A stretch of DNA of 64,000 bases from Akanthomyces muscarius. Its lineage: Eukaryota; Ascomycota; Sordariomycetes; Hypocreales; Cordycipitaceae. A program made the position numbers and the translations under genes. This document shows, in pieces, positions 27,912 through 40,733 of this stretch (within the stretch, counting starts at the first letter, position 1; each line of letters begins with the position of its first letter). The notes beneath the pieces were generated by a model, which had not been told where the DNA came from, made no database searches, and saw nothing but the letters and a program-made list of their open reading frames with translations. Location of the stretch: contig NC_079245.1 of assembly GCF_028009165.1 (NCBI RefSeq), positions 1,240,001 to 1,304,000 on the forward strand, written 5' to 3'.

Positions 27912-28680
27912 GGTGAAGGAGGATCAGACTGTAGCCGCCTATGGCATCTGCAAATAATGTTCTTGTCGCTGCTCAGTCTGGCTGCAGAACTTGTGGAATC
28001 AGAGTACTGCTCGGGCACGTCGCGGTATGTGACAATGAAGAAAAAGGGGGGGGGGGGGGTGTTGCCCAAAGGTCGGGTTGGTAGAAATACGCGGCCACGA
28101 CAGCGGCATCAACAGTAGAGGCCTTACTTATGAACCATATTAAAAAGAACAGTCAATAGGTAGGGAGAGCCAGAACGAGTAAACACCTCTTTGGTCGATA
28201 GAAGAGGCTACAATTTAGTTTCTTGCCTTTTACATAGCCACCTTTTAGCTACTCATTTACCCACGATCATACCGATCGCCCTACGCCAGACTCGGTGTTC
28301 GTGATAGCGTTCGCCCGAACTAAAAAATTCGTCGGTCGGGATGACGAGATCAAAGGTCTGCTTGAACTGCGATAGTTGCAGAAAACGACCGCATTGCTTT
28401 ATTCGGGATGGCGGGAGCAGGCCAGACACAAGGCGCACCTCCAGGGACAAGTAGCGTGGCTCCTCCGTGCGCAGGCACAGTGCGGGTCGAGAAGCTTCTC
28501 TCACTCGCCCGCAATTTTGCAAGCACCTTGTCTCGACCACGCTCCCCATCATTGCGACATCGAATTATTGCACTGACAAGTGCCTTCAAATTGCAACGCC
28601 TCCGTCATTCGAGAAATTTGATAGCTGCTACAGCTTCGGAAATGCGGCGATACGCGTCTTGACAGTCTTAGTAAACAGCC
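27912..28680. promoter_or_regulatory. Divergent promoter region, ankyrin gene / Tti1
   Basis: 769 nt between the divergent start codons at 27911 and 28681. A 14-nt G tract lies at 28046-28059. Short open frames on both strands at 28253-28662 have no protein-like composition. Confidence 0.5.
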
Positions 28681-31600
28681 ATGGAGGCAGTGACGGACTC
28701 GGAGACGCTCAACGCCTTCTTCCAACGGGTGCGTACACAGCCACCTGCGCGGGCTATTTTCTGACTTCCATAGCTTAAACCATGCTGTGTTGAGATCAGT
28801 CGGCTTACGATCCGGGAGGAGGATGGGCCCTCTTCAGCCCGCAAGCTGCAAAACCTTACTGCCACACTCCTTGATATCCTGCACTCGTCATCTGCCGACT
28901 TACACGACAAGCTGGCCGAATATGTCTTCTTCCCACTATCTCATATATTTCGTCAAATGTCTAGGTATCCGACGACTGTCGTGGAAAACTGTGTCTCCTG
29001 CCTGCGAATCCTCATTGCACATGGCTGGCGGACGAGGATTTCGCCTGTCCTCGTCCAGCAAATATTCACCTTTCTCATTTTTATTATTGACGGCTTGCCT
29101 GGGTCGGAAACAAATCAAGACAAGCCAGAGGAGCTCATATTAGAGTCGTTCCGCACCTTGACAGCTCTCCTGGATGCTGCTGCGGGATCCGCACATGCCG
29201 CCGCTGGTCTGGCTGAGCCCGCAGCAATCCCGCAGTTAGGCCAAGGTGTCACAGCGATGTTGGATAGTATTGTGGACGGCGCCACTCCAGCAATTCAGGA
29301 AGAAGCTATCAATTCATTGGTTGCGCTATATCGAGCAATCAGAGACCACGGTACCTTGGCCACTTTCCTACCTGGTACATTATCCAATCTGGCCAGGGTA
29401 CTCCAGACTCCAACGCGATACAAAGCCTCTGTGATTGCAGGCTGTCTGGATGCAGCGAGGTTCGTATTGACGAGAGTACTTGGCGATTTGCGCATGCGGT
29501 CGATCCTTGCCAAGAAGGACAAGGAAGAAGCCGACAAAGAGGAAGATAAGAACAATGTGCTCGGACTAGCGTGGCTTGATGCTACAGTTGGACAAGTGAA
29601 AAAGGTACTGGCAACAATGATGAAACTACGTGCACATGATTCCGAGGATGTCAAACGAGCGCTTTATCGTCTATGCATCACGTTGCTAGATGAATGCCAC
29701 AAGACTTTGTCCAACTGCTCGGCGCTGCTTGTGGAAACGGCCATTATCCTGGATTCGAACGACCACGATTCCATCACCGAAACCAATCTATCGCACATGG
29801 CTGGAATATATCCTGAGCTCCTAGATGCGGTCAAAATGACGGTGTATAACTGGATGTCGAGCTTACCGCGACACATGCAGTCTGCAGACGACGACGTTAA
29901 ACGCATTGCGATTCACAACTTTGCCAAGGGCATCGAGCTTTTGAGAAGTCTAAACATCGAATCAAGTACGATGGAGAGCGCACTCTCAAACACAATGTGC
30001 GAAACTATCACTTCATTACTACAAGCTAGCAAAACGTCCAACTCGGACAACGCGGCGCCAATTCAGCTTCTGGAAACAAAATCCATGGTGAAATCTGCCG
30101 GGAAAATATCCTACCCACCCGTGTTGTTTTCGCACGAGAGTCAAAGAGGTCTGAAACGGGAACTCTTGTCCCTCCTGGGGGCTGTCAGCTCAAGTTCTCA
30201 CTCTGGCGCTCTGCTGGCTGACATGGTGGACTTTGTGAGGGATTCTACAGATAGCAGCCAGATCGCTGCATACTGGCTGTCGCTCGAGATGATAAAAGCT
30301 GCGCATGCATCCTCTGCCGACGAAGATGCCCTTCTCAACTTCTCCGAGGCTTCAAATGGGTCGTACGATGCCGAGTCCGCACTGAGCGAGTTGTACTCCT
30401 TTTCGGTTGAGCTTTTGGACTCTCATAGCGATGGATCAGCAATTGACTGGCGCATGGAGGCTCTTGCTCTCGAAGTAGTCGCTTACGCAGCCCAGAGATC
30501 CGGCGAGTCGTTTAGGCCCGAACTCATTGACGTTTTATTTCCAATTGCCACGTTCTTGGGATCCGATAACCACAAGCTCCAGCAGCATGCCGTGGCCACG
30601 CTGAACATTGTAGCTTCCGCGAGTAAGTATGATTCTGTCTCGGACCTGATAGTTGGCAATGTCGACTACATGGTTAGCTCTGTGGCACTGCGTCTTAACA
30701 CGCTAGATATATCGCCAGCATCCACGCAGGTGCTCACTATGATGATTCGTCTTGCAGGACCTCGCCTCATTCCGTTCCTGGACGATGTTGTCGAGTCTAT
30801 TTTTGCCGCCCTGGACAACTATCATGGGTATCCCATGTTTGTCGAGAATCTATTTGACGTACTCAAGGAGATCGTTGACCAAGCTGCCATGACTGAAAGT
30901 ACGCGCCTGCTGAAAGACCATGAGAGAAAAGAAATTCAGCATAAGAAGCAGCTTGGCCAACAGGAGGACCTGAACAGTCTGATGTCAGTTTTGGACAAAC
31001 GCAACGAGCGAAGAAAGCGAGACGAGGCAGAGGCCAGAGACTTGCAACAACTGCAAGGACACCCGCGAACACCCTGGGGCGAGCCGGAGAAGAAGAAAGC
31101 TGGCGAGGAAGAGATGGAAGATCCAGGCGGCGAGCCACCAAGCGAGGACAAGCCGCCGAGCTCGTCCACGTACCAGCTCCTAAGCCGTGTGGCTAACCTG
31201 ACTCAGTACTATCTTACATCGCCCACGCCAAAGTTACGACGGTCTCTTTTGGAGCTCCTCAAATCCGCCTCGTCTGTGCTCGCTGCCGACGAGGATTCGT
31301 TCCTCCCGTTGGTCAATGCCATCTGGCCCGTCGTCATCAGCAGGCTCCATGACCCCGAACCCTACATCGTCGTGGAGGCCTGCAGCACGCTCGCGGGTCT
31401 CTGCGAGGCCGCGGGCGACTTTCTCGCCTCACGCTTTAAGACGGAATGGCACGAAGGCCTGCTCGACTTTTGCCGCAAATCAAAGCGCGCGGCGGCGGCG
31501 TTAGCAGCCGGCCGGCCTGCGCCCCAGGATAGCCGACGGAGCTTCAGCACGCGCCCCTCGACAAATATTGTGGTGCCGTTGCGCGCCGAGCCAGGGCTCG

Positions 31601-31923
31601 AAGTGCGCACCACGACACTGATCCGCCAAGAGGAACATTTGTCGACAGCTGGTCTCGGACAACATGCGTCCCCAGCGAAGATATGGGCGGCGGTTGTCTC
31701 TCTGCTGACGGCCATGGTGGCGAATGTGCGCATCGATGACGGCATGTTTGACGATGTACTGGATCTTTTGGTGGATGTCTTGGACAAGAAGCCTGATGCC
31801 AAGGAGGCGCTGGAGGTGATAAACGCAGATGCGGTATGGCTCGCGCTGTACGAACGCGGGATGACTGCGTGGCAGGCGGCCCCGAAGGTAGAGGGCGCAT
31901 CGTTTATCGAGCTTCGAGCATAA
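28681..31923 (+). CDS. tti1: Tti1, TTT (Tel2-Tti1-Tti2) complex subunit, 1065 aa
   Basis: Two exons: 28681-28728 (16 codons) and 28774-31923. The 45-nt intron (GTGCGT to CCATAG) joins FFQR to LKPCCVEIS, which fits the conserved N-terminal LKP-x-C start of Tti1 proteins. The rest is a continuous array of HEAT-type helical repeats, for example TLLDILHSSSADLHDKLAEY, a conserved LLSLLGAVSS region and the C-terminal VNAIWPVVISRLHDPEPYIV segment characteristic of TTI1. Length matches the family, about 1,100 aa. Tti1 acts with Tel2, Tti2 and Hsp90 co-chaperones to fold and stabilise PIKK kinases (TOR, ATM/ATR-type). A charged, disordered insertion lies around residues 735-805. The gene is divergent from the ankyrin gene and convergent with the NUDIX gene. 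Confidence 0.88.
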
Positions 31924-32170
31924 ATCAGACCCTGCTACGTTGGATTCGTTTGCACATGAGAAAAGTCAAGATCTTATAAATTTGATTATATCTATCCTAT
32001 TCTATTTCCGTACAATCTACCACTTGCATTGCACTTGTACATCATTGCTTTTCTTCGTATCGTCGTCGACTCTCTAATAAACCCCCTCATCTCCCTTTCC
32101 CTCAACACCTCTATATACAACTAAATGAAAGAAATGACTCGTCATGTACATCTACTGCTACAAAAACCTA

Positions 32171-33508
32171 CTAAATCTTGGAGGCACCCGTAAACTTGCC
32201 CTCGACCACGGCCGTCATGAGCTGGTTCGCAATCGCCTGGGGCGGGGGCACACGCAAATCGCCCTCTTTGTACTCTGGCGGCGCGGGCCCCCCCAGCGCG
32301 CTCCCGCCTCTCGCCAACGCGACTCGGACCTCCTCGAGTGGAAACCAGCGGGCGCTCTCGAGCTCCTGGTCGTGCAGGGTGATGGCCTCGCCGCCGGGGA
32401 GGGCCTGGGCGATGGCGCCAATCATGAGGCTGGAGGGGTAGGGCCAGGGCTGGGTGGAGTGGATGACGACGCGGCCGACGCGGACGCCGCTCTCCTCCCA
32501 GACCTCGCGGCGGACCGTCTCCTCCATGGACTCGCCGGGCTCGAGGAAGCCCGCGAGCGTCGAGTACCAGTCCGTGGGCCAGGCGGCCTGGCGGCCGAGC
32601 AGCACGCGCTTGCCGTCGGCGGAGACCACGGCGGCGATCATGGTCGGGTCGGTGCGCGGGAAGCAGACGTTGGAGACGCCGTGGCGCGTTGGGCAGTCTT
32701 CGCGGGGGGTCGGGGTGCTGCCGCCGGCGAGGTCGGCGGGCGGGCACACGCGCTTGTAGCCGGCCTGGATGGAGAGGTTGCGGCTGCCGCAGCCAGCGCA
32801 GAAGCGGTTGCGGGTGTTCCAGTCAACCATTGATCGGGCCTGGGCGTATATCGAGGCTAAATAGAGGATGTGTTAGCTGGAAAAGATGTCAAGAAGAGAA
32901 GCTTCGGGTATCATACCGTGCTCGGGGAGGAGAGTCATGGCGCGCGGGTTCGTCTCAATGGACAACCCTCGTGCCTCAAACGACTTTTGGAATGCCTCGG
33001 CCGCCTCCTTGTACGAGTCTCGCGGCGTGACGTCGACTGCAAAGTACGGCTGCGCCTTGACCGTTCCATGTGTTGTGGACTCAATCTCGACCGTATCCTT
33101 GTCGTCTGTGGCCGCCGTGCCGCCAATGTCGCCGTCCACCAAGCCGAGGAAGACAACCAGCGGCGAGGCCCGAGCCGAGTCGAACTGCGCCACGGCTGTC
33201 TTCTCCTCGAGGGCAATGGCCGGCTCGGCGCCAATCAGGGGCTGGACATCGTCAAAGGAAAATGTGGCGAGCTGGGACTTGTCAACGGCGACGGCCGAGA
33301 GGTTGTTAAGGGCGACGTAGCGCGCGGCGGGGGCGAGGGCGGCGCGGCGCAGGAAGGCGGCGTCGGCGCGCAGGAAGGAGTAGCGGTTGAGGCGGGTGCC
33401 CGAGTAGTAGTTGATGACCTCCTGGCCGAACTTGCGCGTCAGCATCGAGTCGTCGGCCTGGAGGGCGGGGTTGACGGGGAGCATCACTTTGACCGGCGGT
33501 GACGGCAT
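32171..33508 (-). CDS. npy1: Peroxisomal-type NADH pyrophosphatase (NUDIX), 425 aa
   Basis: Two exons: 33508-32917 and 32856-32171 (1278 nt). The N-terminal domain of about 200 residues is of the NUDIX NADH-pyrophosphatase type. It is followed by a zinc ribbon with Cys217, Cys220, Cys235 and Cys252. The NUDIX box GFLEPGESMEETVRREVWEE at about 300-322 has the expected Gly and REUXEE residues, and STQPWPYPSS at about 331-340 is the array that marks NADH diphosphatases of the NPY1/NudC type. These hydrolyse NAD(H) to NMN(H) and AMP. The C-terminus ends in Ser-Lys-Ile, a PTS1-like tripeptide, which suggests peroxisomal targeting as in yeast Npy1. Convergent with tti1, 247 nt apart. Confidence 0.93.
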
Positions 33509-34669
33509 GATGAAAGAGAAGCTTTGGAGGTTGGTGGTGGTGGTGGTACGTCTATAGCAAGGAGCAGTGACCTGGGTTGGTGGGGGGAGCTATCGTGGGG
33601 AGCTCCGAGTAGCTCGTGGGAGATGATGATGCAATGGAGATAAGGGCCGTCTCTGCAAGTTTCGATTATCGAGACGAGGTGCAAGTACTTGCATCGTGGG
33701 AACGGACATTTTTTTTTAGGAGGGGCCCGCGGGATGAGTAATTGACGAGCACCAAGGTAGAGAGGTACTGGCTGATGATGAGCCGATCGCGGGGGGCCCG
33801 GAAGCGGGAGCGTGAACAGAGGCCGATGGTGGTGGTGATGTGTAAGCAGAGTGCATGACGAGTTGTGCAGGCAATAGTTCACAAGTGCTTCCATCTAGTC
33901 AGGTACATAAGGCAGAGACAAGAATAGCATGTCCAAGGAACCAGGCACAAAGATGTTAATTTATCGAATTACTGAGAAGGTTAGTCGTAAACACTACCTA
34001 TGTACCCAGGTATTGAAGCTCTTGGGCTCAAGCTCCAGGCAATGTTCCATTTCGACTGCGCCCCCCCCGCTTTCAGCAGTCGTCGACAGCGTGCTAAGGC
34101 ACGGACTGCACAGTCTACACAGCTACCAGCAGCGGATTTCAGCGCCCGCGCCACCCGGCAGCCCAGTGTGACCCAGTGACAAGCCACAGCCTCGAGTCTT
34201 GCACCCATCAGCGCGGTGACAACCTGACAGGGCCGTCGCACGCAGCTGTCGGAGGCATCCTTCAGCGCCACCTGTGCCGCTAAAAACAAGCCTCGGAGTG
34301 ACACAACCACTGCAGCACGCCCCCCTGCACGGCACCGCCAGAAACGGAATCGAGGCAGAAAATTTCAAACTTCGATCGCCCGCCCCATCTACGTGCTCAG
34401 TCTATTTGATCTCGCCCTGCCCAGGCCAGTTTCCTTCTCGCCCCCCCCCCCCCCTCTCTACCAGCTTTGCTTCTTCTCGGGCATGATTCAATTCACTCGT
34501 CCGTCCTAGTCTTTTTTGCATTCATCTCGAATTCCCCACGACGCTCGACTTGGCTCACATGACTGCGCCTGTCTGTTGGTAGCGCACGAGGAAGCTTTGC
34601 GCCGTCGTCGCCGTCCGTCGCCCGCCTGTCACCATTCACGATCCGTTTCTGCACGGCCGATCCGACGTC
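33509..34669. promoter_or_regulatory. Divergent promoter region, NUDIX / PQ-loop gene
   Basis: 1.16 kb between divergent starts at 33508 and 34670. It has a C/T-rich plus-strand leader just before the PQ-loop ATG and a 14-nt C tract at 34441-34454. No convincing gene. Confidence 0.5.
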
Positions 34670-35921
34670 ATGGCACCCCCGGCCGCGACCTTTCACCTCG
34701 ATGTCGAGGCCATCTCTGGCATTTGCGGGTAAGTAATCGTCTAGACTCAGATCTTTTGATATAATTGTATGTTGACATGCGCCTAGATCCATCTCCATTG
34801 CTTGCTGGGGTAAGCAGTCCGTCTATCCGTCCCATCCTACGATACTGACAACCCTTTCCCACAGTCGTCGTCTTCTCTCCCCAGATCATCCAAAACTTTC
34901 AGCGCGGCAATGTCGATGCCCTGTCGATCCAATTCATCATTGTATGGCTGCTCGGCGATGTCTTTAACATTATCGGCGCCGTTATGCAGGGCGTCTTGCC
35001 CACCATGGTACGTCTGGCCATAGCCTGGTTTACAAGCGCACGTGCTCACCATAATCCACCACACAGATTATCCTCGCCATCTACTATACCCTGGCCGATA
35101 TTGTACTGCTCTTGCAGTGCTTTTACTACCGCGGATTTACCTGGAAAGACCCTGCGCCCGCCCCCAAGCCCAACCACCGACCGAACGAGCGAACTGCCCT
35201 CCTCGACGCACCACAAGAACGCAGAGGGTCCGACTGGACTGGGTTCTCACCGGCTGTGCCACATATTGGGGAAGCGTCGAAGGAGCCGCAGCCTGCCCCG
35301 ACGGTGTTTCAAACTATTCTGTGGAACTCGTTGATTGTGCTCATGGTCTGTGCAGCCGGTGTGCTGGGCTGGTTCCTGGGCGAGCGTGCCAAGGGCCCGC
35401 GGGAGGGCAAGCCGGAACACAGCAACGACTCGCTCCATTTCAACAAAGTCGGCCAGTTCTTTGGGTACCTATGCGCCGTGGCGTACATTGCGTCCCGCAT
35501 GCCCCAGTTGATTCTCAACTACCGCCGCAAGACGACGGACGGCCTGAGCATGCTCTTCTTCCTGTTTGCTTGCCTGGGTAACATTACCTATGTGCTGTCC
35601 ATCTTTGCCTTTGAGCCCAAGTGCGGTGAGAGGCGCTGCAAGCACGGCGAGGCCGAGCAGATCTACGGCAGATACATGCTTGTCAACCTCAGCTGGCTCG
35701 CCGGCGCTCTCGTGACACTCTTTATGGACTTTGGCGTGTTTGCTCAGTACTTTATTTATAGGACGAATGACGACGAGCAGTACGTGCCCGAAGACGAAGA
35801 AGAGCGCGTAGCAGAGAGTGCCCACGCCAATGGTCACAGCATCAGCAACGACAGCGGACAGCAGGCGGAGACTTGGGACCAACGACCTCTGCTGCAGCGC
35901 AACGACTCGAATCACCGCTGA
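34670..35921 (+). CDS. PQ-loop vacuolar membrane transporter, 359 aa
   Basis: Four exons: 34670-34728, 34787-34809 (only 23 nt), 34865-35007 and 35067-35921 (1080 nt). Two PQ-loop motifs are present: SPQIIQNF (Pro33-Gln34) and MPQLILNYRRKTTDGLS (Pro221-Gln222). Seven hydrophobic segments are arranged as in the Ypq1/Ypq2/Rtc2 and PQLC2 family, with a hydrophilic loop of about 70 residues between helices 3 and 4. Known relatives export cationic amino acids (Lys, Arg) from the vacuole or lysosome. The C-terminal 50 residues are acidic and cytosolic (EQYVPEDEEE). The 23-nt micro-exon is supported by frame, splice signals and preservation of helix 1. Confidence 0.9.
34787..34809 (+). other. 23-nt micro-exon of the PQ-loop gene
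   Basis: Flanked by CGCCTAG and GTAAGC. It encodes seven residues plus split codons of the first transmembrane helix; omitting it would break the frame before the first PQ motif. Confidence 0.85.
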
Positions 35922-37275
35922 ATGCGCCACGACGGTGTTGTTTAAATCAATCATTTCATCTTTCTTTTTAATTGTATGCACGGAAATATCAATAGCGATC
36001 TGAAATTTGGGAAAATCATGACAAAAAAAAGGGCACTGGCAGGTATTGTTTTATGGCGTTTGGGCATTCAAAAACAGGTGGACGGATGGTGGAAGAAGCT
36101 GCACTCATCTCTGGCGCGCTGCCCGCATAAGCACATGTATAGTTCGGGAATCTCTATCAAATTGACACATATTACTCTATTTGTATACCAGTACTTCTCA
36201 ATTATGAAACCTCTGCACATTGAATCCCTGCAAAGTTGAAATCTCTGTCGCACAGCGCATGGGTAAATTCTCTTGCTCCATCGTAAAGCTCCAGCCGGTC
36301 GACAATGGCAGAGAGCCCCCGAAGCAGACTAGCGCGCCAGCCTCTGCGGCCCCACCACCGTCAGAATAAAAAGCCTTCCACCCGCTGCAATTTTCAACTT
36401 TTTTTCTTCCTTTCTTCTCTCATCATCAGTAAGGGTTATTTCTACACCGTCAAGTGTTTAAATAATTCACGGAGGCTCCGCACACTGTGCGGGTTGACTG
36501 AGGGCTACCCCCTGATTCCCTGTGGGTTTTCTTCCGTTCCCGGCCACCAAGAGAGAATGTGATCTGCCTTCCCAATCAGCCATTTTGTCGTCACCTTTCT
36601 ACCGAGGACACTTGACTGTGGGCGGATCTCGACATATTATCCACCGACAATGGACTTTTACGAGTCTTGCGAATGTACACGTCTTGCGACTAGTTTAGAA
36701 GGAGGCTGGTGTGAGGTTTTGAAGTTTGTGGAGGAGCGAGATGAAAACCGAAGTGCACGTTTGTAAATCTTCCAGTCAAATTTTTGACGTTATCTGAAGC
36801 ACCTGCAACGTAGTTGCGCAGCTTCGCTACCAACGCGCCGTCTCGAGTAAAAAGAGCGTCCTACTCATACGGTCATGTAAATTGGTCGTAGCGAGCAGAC
36901 TCAGCGGCTTCAATCCGAGCGTTGCTGCTCCAGTATCCAATTGCTGGCAAATCTCCCAACTGCACCTGCGGTCATTTTTTTCGTACATCACGTGCATCCA
37001 CTGCGAGTTCGCTGGCGCCGCCGGCCCAGGGGCGGCTCACCAGCGCAAGACAGGGGGGCTAATCGCGGACCTGGTCGGAACGCTTCCAAAAATTTCTACT
37101 GTAGCCTCCCATCATCCTTATCGCTCTCGTCCACGCCATCCATCTCGCAATCGCTCTGCGAACAACCGACGACGACGACGACGACACGCCCTTTTTCTTT
37201 TCCGTCTCCTTGTCGCGCGATTTTTCTTTTCCTACGCACCATTGTAATATAAACTCTTTTAATATCCCGCCCATC
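35922..37275. other. Intergenic, promoter of tim23
   Basis: 1.35 kb without a gene. It includes a C/T-rich stretch at 36385-36430, a (CGA)n-type run at about 37168-37184 and the tim23 leader. The short frames seen are not protein-like. Confidence 0.55.
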
Positions 37276-38046
37276 ATGTCGTCCCTCTGGAACGCCTTTT
37301 CTTCGGGCAACAAGCCCCAGCAGCAGAAGCAGCAGGAGCCCACGACCACATTCGGACCTCCCGCATCGTCGCCCGCCTACGATCCGACCGAGGGCCAGGG
37401 CGTCGAGTCCTTCCTCCAGAGCACGACCTTTGCCGACCCATCACAGCTGCACCCGCTCGCGGGCCTCAACAAGGACACGCTCGAGTACCTGTCGCTCGAG
37501 GACTCGGCCCTGTCGGACCTGCCCGGCGGGCAGTCGGTGATCCCCTCGCGCGGCTTCACCGACGACCTCTGCTACGGCACCGGCACGACGTACGTCTCGG
37601 GCCTCGTCATCGGCGGCGCCTGGGGCCTGCAGGAGGGCCTGCGCAAGTCGGCCGGCCAGCCCCCCAAGCTGCGGCTCAACGCGACCCTCAACGCCATCAC
37701 CCGCCGCGGGCCCTTTCTCGGCAACTCGGCCGGCGTCGTCGCCATCGCCTACAACATGTTCAACTCGCTGATTGGGTACTGGCGCGGCCAGCACGACGCG
37801 GCCAACTCGATCGCCGCCGGCGTGTTTAGCGGCATGCTGTTCAAGAGCACCCGCGGCGTGCGCCCGATGATGATTTCCGGTGGCATTGTCGGCTCCGTGG
37901 CGGCCGCCTGGACTGTACGCCTCAATTACTGTCTCGCCTCCTTTTTGGTAACATTTGCTGATATTCTCTAGATTGCCCGACGATCCCTCTTCTCCGTCCC
38001 TGAGCCCATTCCCTCGACCGCCTCTACCGAGCTCGAGACGCTGTAA
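37276..38046 (+). CDS. tim23: Tim23, mitochondrial inner-membrane translocase subunit, 237 aa
   Basis: Two exons: 37276-37914 and 37972-38046 (714 nt). A hydrophilic N-terminal half (about 95 residues, facing the intermembrane space) precedes four hydrophobic Tim17/Tim23/Tim22 segments: GTTYVSGLVIGGAWGLQEG, FLGNSAGVVAIAYNMFNSLI, ANSIAAGVFSGMLFKSTRG and ISGGIVGSVAAAWT. LEYLSLED near residue 73 resembles the presequence-receptor region of Tim23. The protein forms the channel of the TIM23 complex that imports presequence proteins. Length fits fungal Tim23 (about 220-240 aa). The last 25 codons lie on the second exon. Confidence 0.93.
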
Positions 38047-39125
38047 AACACTCAACACACACAACCTACAATTTTACGAAAAGAAAGAAACCGAAAATTC
38101 TACTTCCGGGAGATCGAGTATCCGACTCTGTTACGGCTCCTCTGGGTAATCACATTATATTATTGCGGGAGGCTTTGCTCACCTTTGAGCGGCCGCTTTG
38201 TATACCATTTTTTTGCACGATAGAAAGGGAAAAAGAGACGGGACGAAAAAGCAGTACGATGATGGCCTGGTGCGATGTGGACGGCCGTGGATGATAACTC
38301 TCCTCCCCATTGAGCTTTATTTAAAAAAATATGTACATTAACAATCTGGCACGGGTCAGCGAGCATTAGACCATTTGGGCCACGGCGTTGGTCGTCAATA
38401 CTATTCATGCAATTGGGTTTGGACGAGTCTGAGGATGAAGTGAACGTGAATGTGGTGGCAATGACGGTGGTCAGGGCTCATTCGTCGAGCCGTGAACCTG
38501 GCTGCTCGGCTACGTAACGTCAGGTCATGTTTTCATCGACCCCGGAGGGACTCAACGCAAACAACCTCTTGCGTCTATTCATTGTTATTGCTAGCCCAGC
38601 ATGTGCAAATGCTTCCCATGGACTTGGACCGAGTACCAAGATCCCCTTGATAATTTGCCAGCGCAGTCCGTCTGGGTCAATGACGGGACGTCTTGGCAGC
38701 TACAACAGCTTGTAAGTCGAGTCATATTGGCATTTCTTATTATTCAGTAGCAACAGAAGCACTCTCTCCACGCCCCGGCTTCCTTTTCTTTTGTTCTTTT
38801 ATGCCATCTGAGAAACTTCTCAGCAGCCCCAGCCATGCCAGCCGACGCCGGCCTCTGACCAGCCAGTGCTGCGTTTGCATGTTGTCCTGGCCCCAGTAGA
38901 AGCCGCCACAACGTCCTCGACCCTTTTGTTGGTTTTGCTTATGTATTTTCCCCTTCATTTCCTTTTCCGTTTCGGTCTATGCCAATTCTCTTGGCGATCT
39001 GCAGCGCCTCTGTATCCTGCATCTACAACCTCGTCCTCTCCGTCTCGAAGCTGCTTGCGACTCTACAACACCCGACTCCTCACCGGCAGTCTCATTTCCT
39101 CCGCGGCGTCGGCGTCGTGTACGCG
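38047..39125. other. Intergenic, leader of the proline-rich gene
   Basis: 1.08 kb between tim23 and the next start. The last 250 nt are C/T-rich and open in frame with the downstream gene back to 38979, so a longer N-terminus cannot be excluded. No other gene seen. Confidence 0.5.
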
Positions 39126-40733
39126 ATGCCGGACATGGACGACCCGAGCAGAACCCTTCGCAAGGGTAAAGAAGCCCTTCCGCCTGGTCAGCCGCCCAGG
39201 CAGGTCCATTTCGAAACCAACGGCACCACGTCCTCGTCGTCTGGCGGAAAACATTACCCTCCTCCTCCGCAGGTCACATCTGCGCCAACCAGTCCTTGTC
39301 TTGGCAAAGCCCATGCCCAGGCACCGGGCAAATCCCAGGGACAGGCAGCACCACCACTTCCTCCTGTTGACAACCAGCCCACGAGCTTTCCGCAAGTCGG
39401 CGCACCTCCTGGACAGTTTGGACCTGGGCAATGGTATACCAGCGCCGATCCCCGCGTGAGCCTGAACCAGCCACCGCATTACCAGCATCAGTACCAGCAG
39501 TTGCCTTCAAACGGAGGATACTGGCCGCAGCCCGGCGTGCCTCTGTTTGCAAACGGCGCGCCAGCTGGCACGCACTTTTACCCAGCCGCCGTTGCTCCTC
39601 ACTTTGCTGCATTTAACAACATCTGCCACCCGGTATTTCACACCCCTGTTCATCATCATCACCATCATCACTTTGTGCTTCCTTCTGCTCCTGCTTTCTC
39701 CTTCCCTCCTACTTCACACTTGCACCATCGCTTGCCTGCCCCCCATCATCACAACAACTCTGCTCTGGTCACTGGCACTGCTGCTGCTGGTGCTGCTGCT
39801 GGTGCTGCTGGTCTGGCCGACACCAAAAAGGACATGGCCTACTACCAAAACGCCGGACCGCCGCCGTCCGGCGTCAACTTTCAGCCTCCGGTGCCAGACA
39901 CCACCTTTGGCCCCATCCCTCACGTCTATGTGCCTCGCTTTGACGGGGCCTGCGCGTCGGGTCCTCAAGTCGGTCCTCCCTTTTTGCAGTTTGTTCACAC
40001 TCCAGCAGATTATTGCCCTCCCTCGTTCACCGTTCTTGTGCCAAAGACGTTCTACTCCGATGGCTTCCAGTACTATGCAAGTCTTCCACGAAAGATCCGG
40101 TGTGCAGCAGGAAATGATGAACCATTTATCAGCTCTTTGATCTTCAAGAGAAAGTCCAGCCTAGCTGACCTTCGAGACAACACATCTCGAGGTGGGGGGA
40201 TTTGACCTGCCAGCATGCACACCACATTCATATCTTCCCGCACACTACGTATTTACACCACATGCTAACGCCTTCTTCAGCAGCCTGCCTATAACGCCAT
40301 GCCTGTTGGCCAGCCTGGGTTCGTCATTGCCCAGCAGCCCGCCATGATGCCGCAGCACATGAGCGCCGGCCAGCAGCCCGTCTACTTCGGCGGCCAAGCT
40401 CCGCCCGGCGTCATGCACGCGGCGCCGCAGCAGGTCATGGGCGGCGGCATCCCCGTCATTGTAGGTAATAGTGGCAATCCACCCGACGTGTCTGGTCTGG
40501 GGCGCACCCAGGGGGAGGAGACGCTGCGGCAGCTGCAGTTTGCGCACGCCAACAAGCTCTTTGAGCCCCAGGAGTTTAAGCCTGCAGACGATGACCCGTC
40601 GCGCTTTTATTACGTTCGTGAAGTTGACGGGAACTGGACCCAGCGCAACAGGTTTACTATTGACCACATGGGTGACTGCCGTTGGTATGTCACCGACGAA
40701 GGCTGGTTCTACGCCGTTCGTCTTCCGGACTAG
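39126..40733 (+). CDS. Conserved-looking proline/glutamine-rich protein, about 467 aa, unknown
   Basis: The proposed model is 39126-40076 joined to 40281-40733. The acceptor (branch GCTAAC, TTCTTCAG) is strong. The donor is uncertain: the best in-frame site is GC-type (GCAAGT at 40077). The start is taken at the ATG that begins MPDMDDPSRTLRKGKEALPP; an upstream in-frame ATG at 38979 lies in leader-like sequence. The N-terminal 250 residues are rich in Pro, Gln, Tyr and His, with a seven-histidine run near residue 180, and look disordered. The C-terminal 75 residues (LRQLQFAHANKLFEPQEF to EGWFYAVRLPD) look folded and rich in aromatic residues. No known domain recognised. The stop codon directly abuts a splice donor. 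It lies tandem to another low-complexity gene 588 nt downstream. Confidence 0.65.

Noticed and set aside
39632..39889. Possible intron starting GTATTT in the proline-rich gene
   Set aside because: The only good acceptor (TTTCAG at 39889) would delete clearly coding sequence that is in frame with the surrounding exon.
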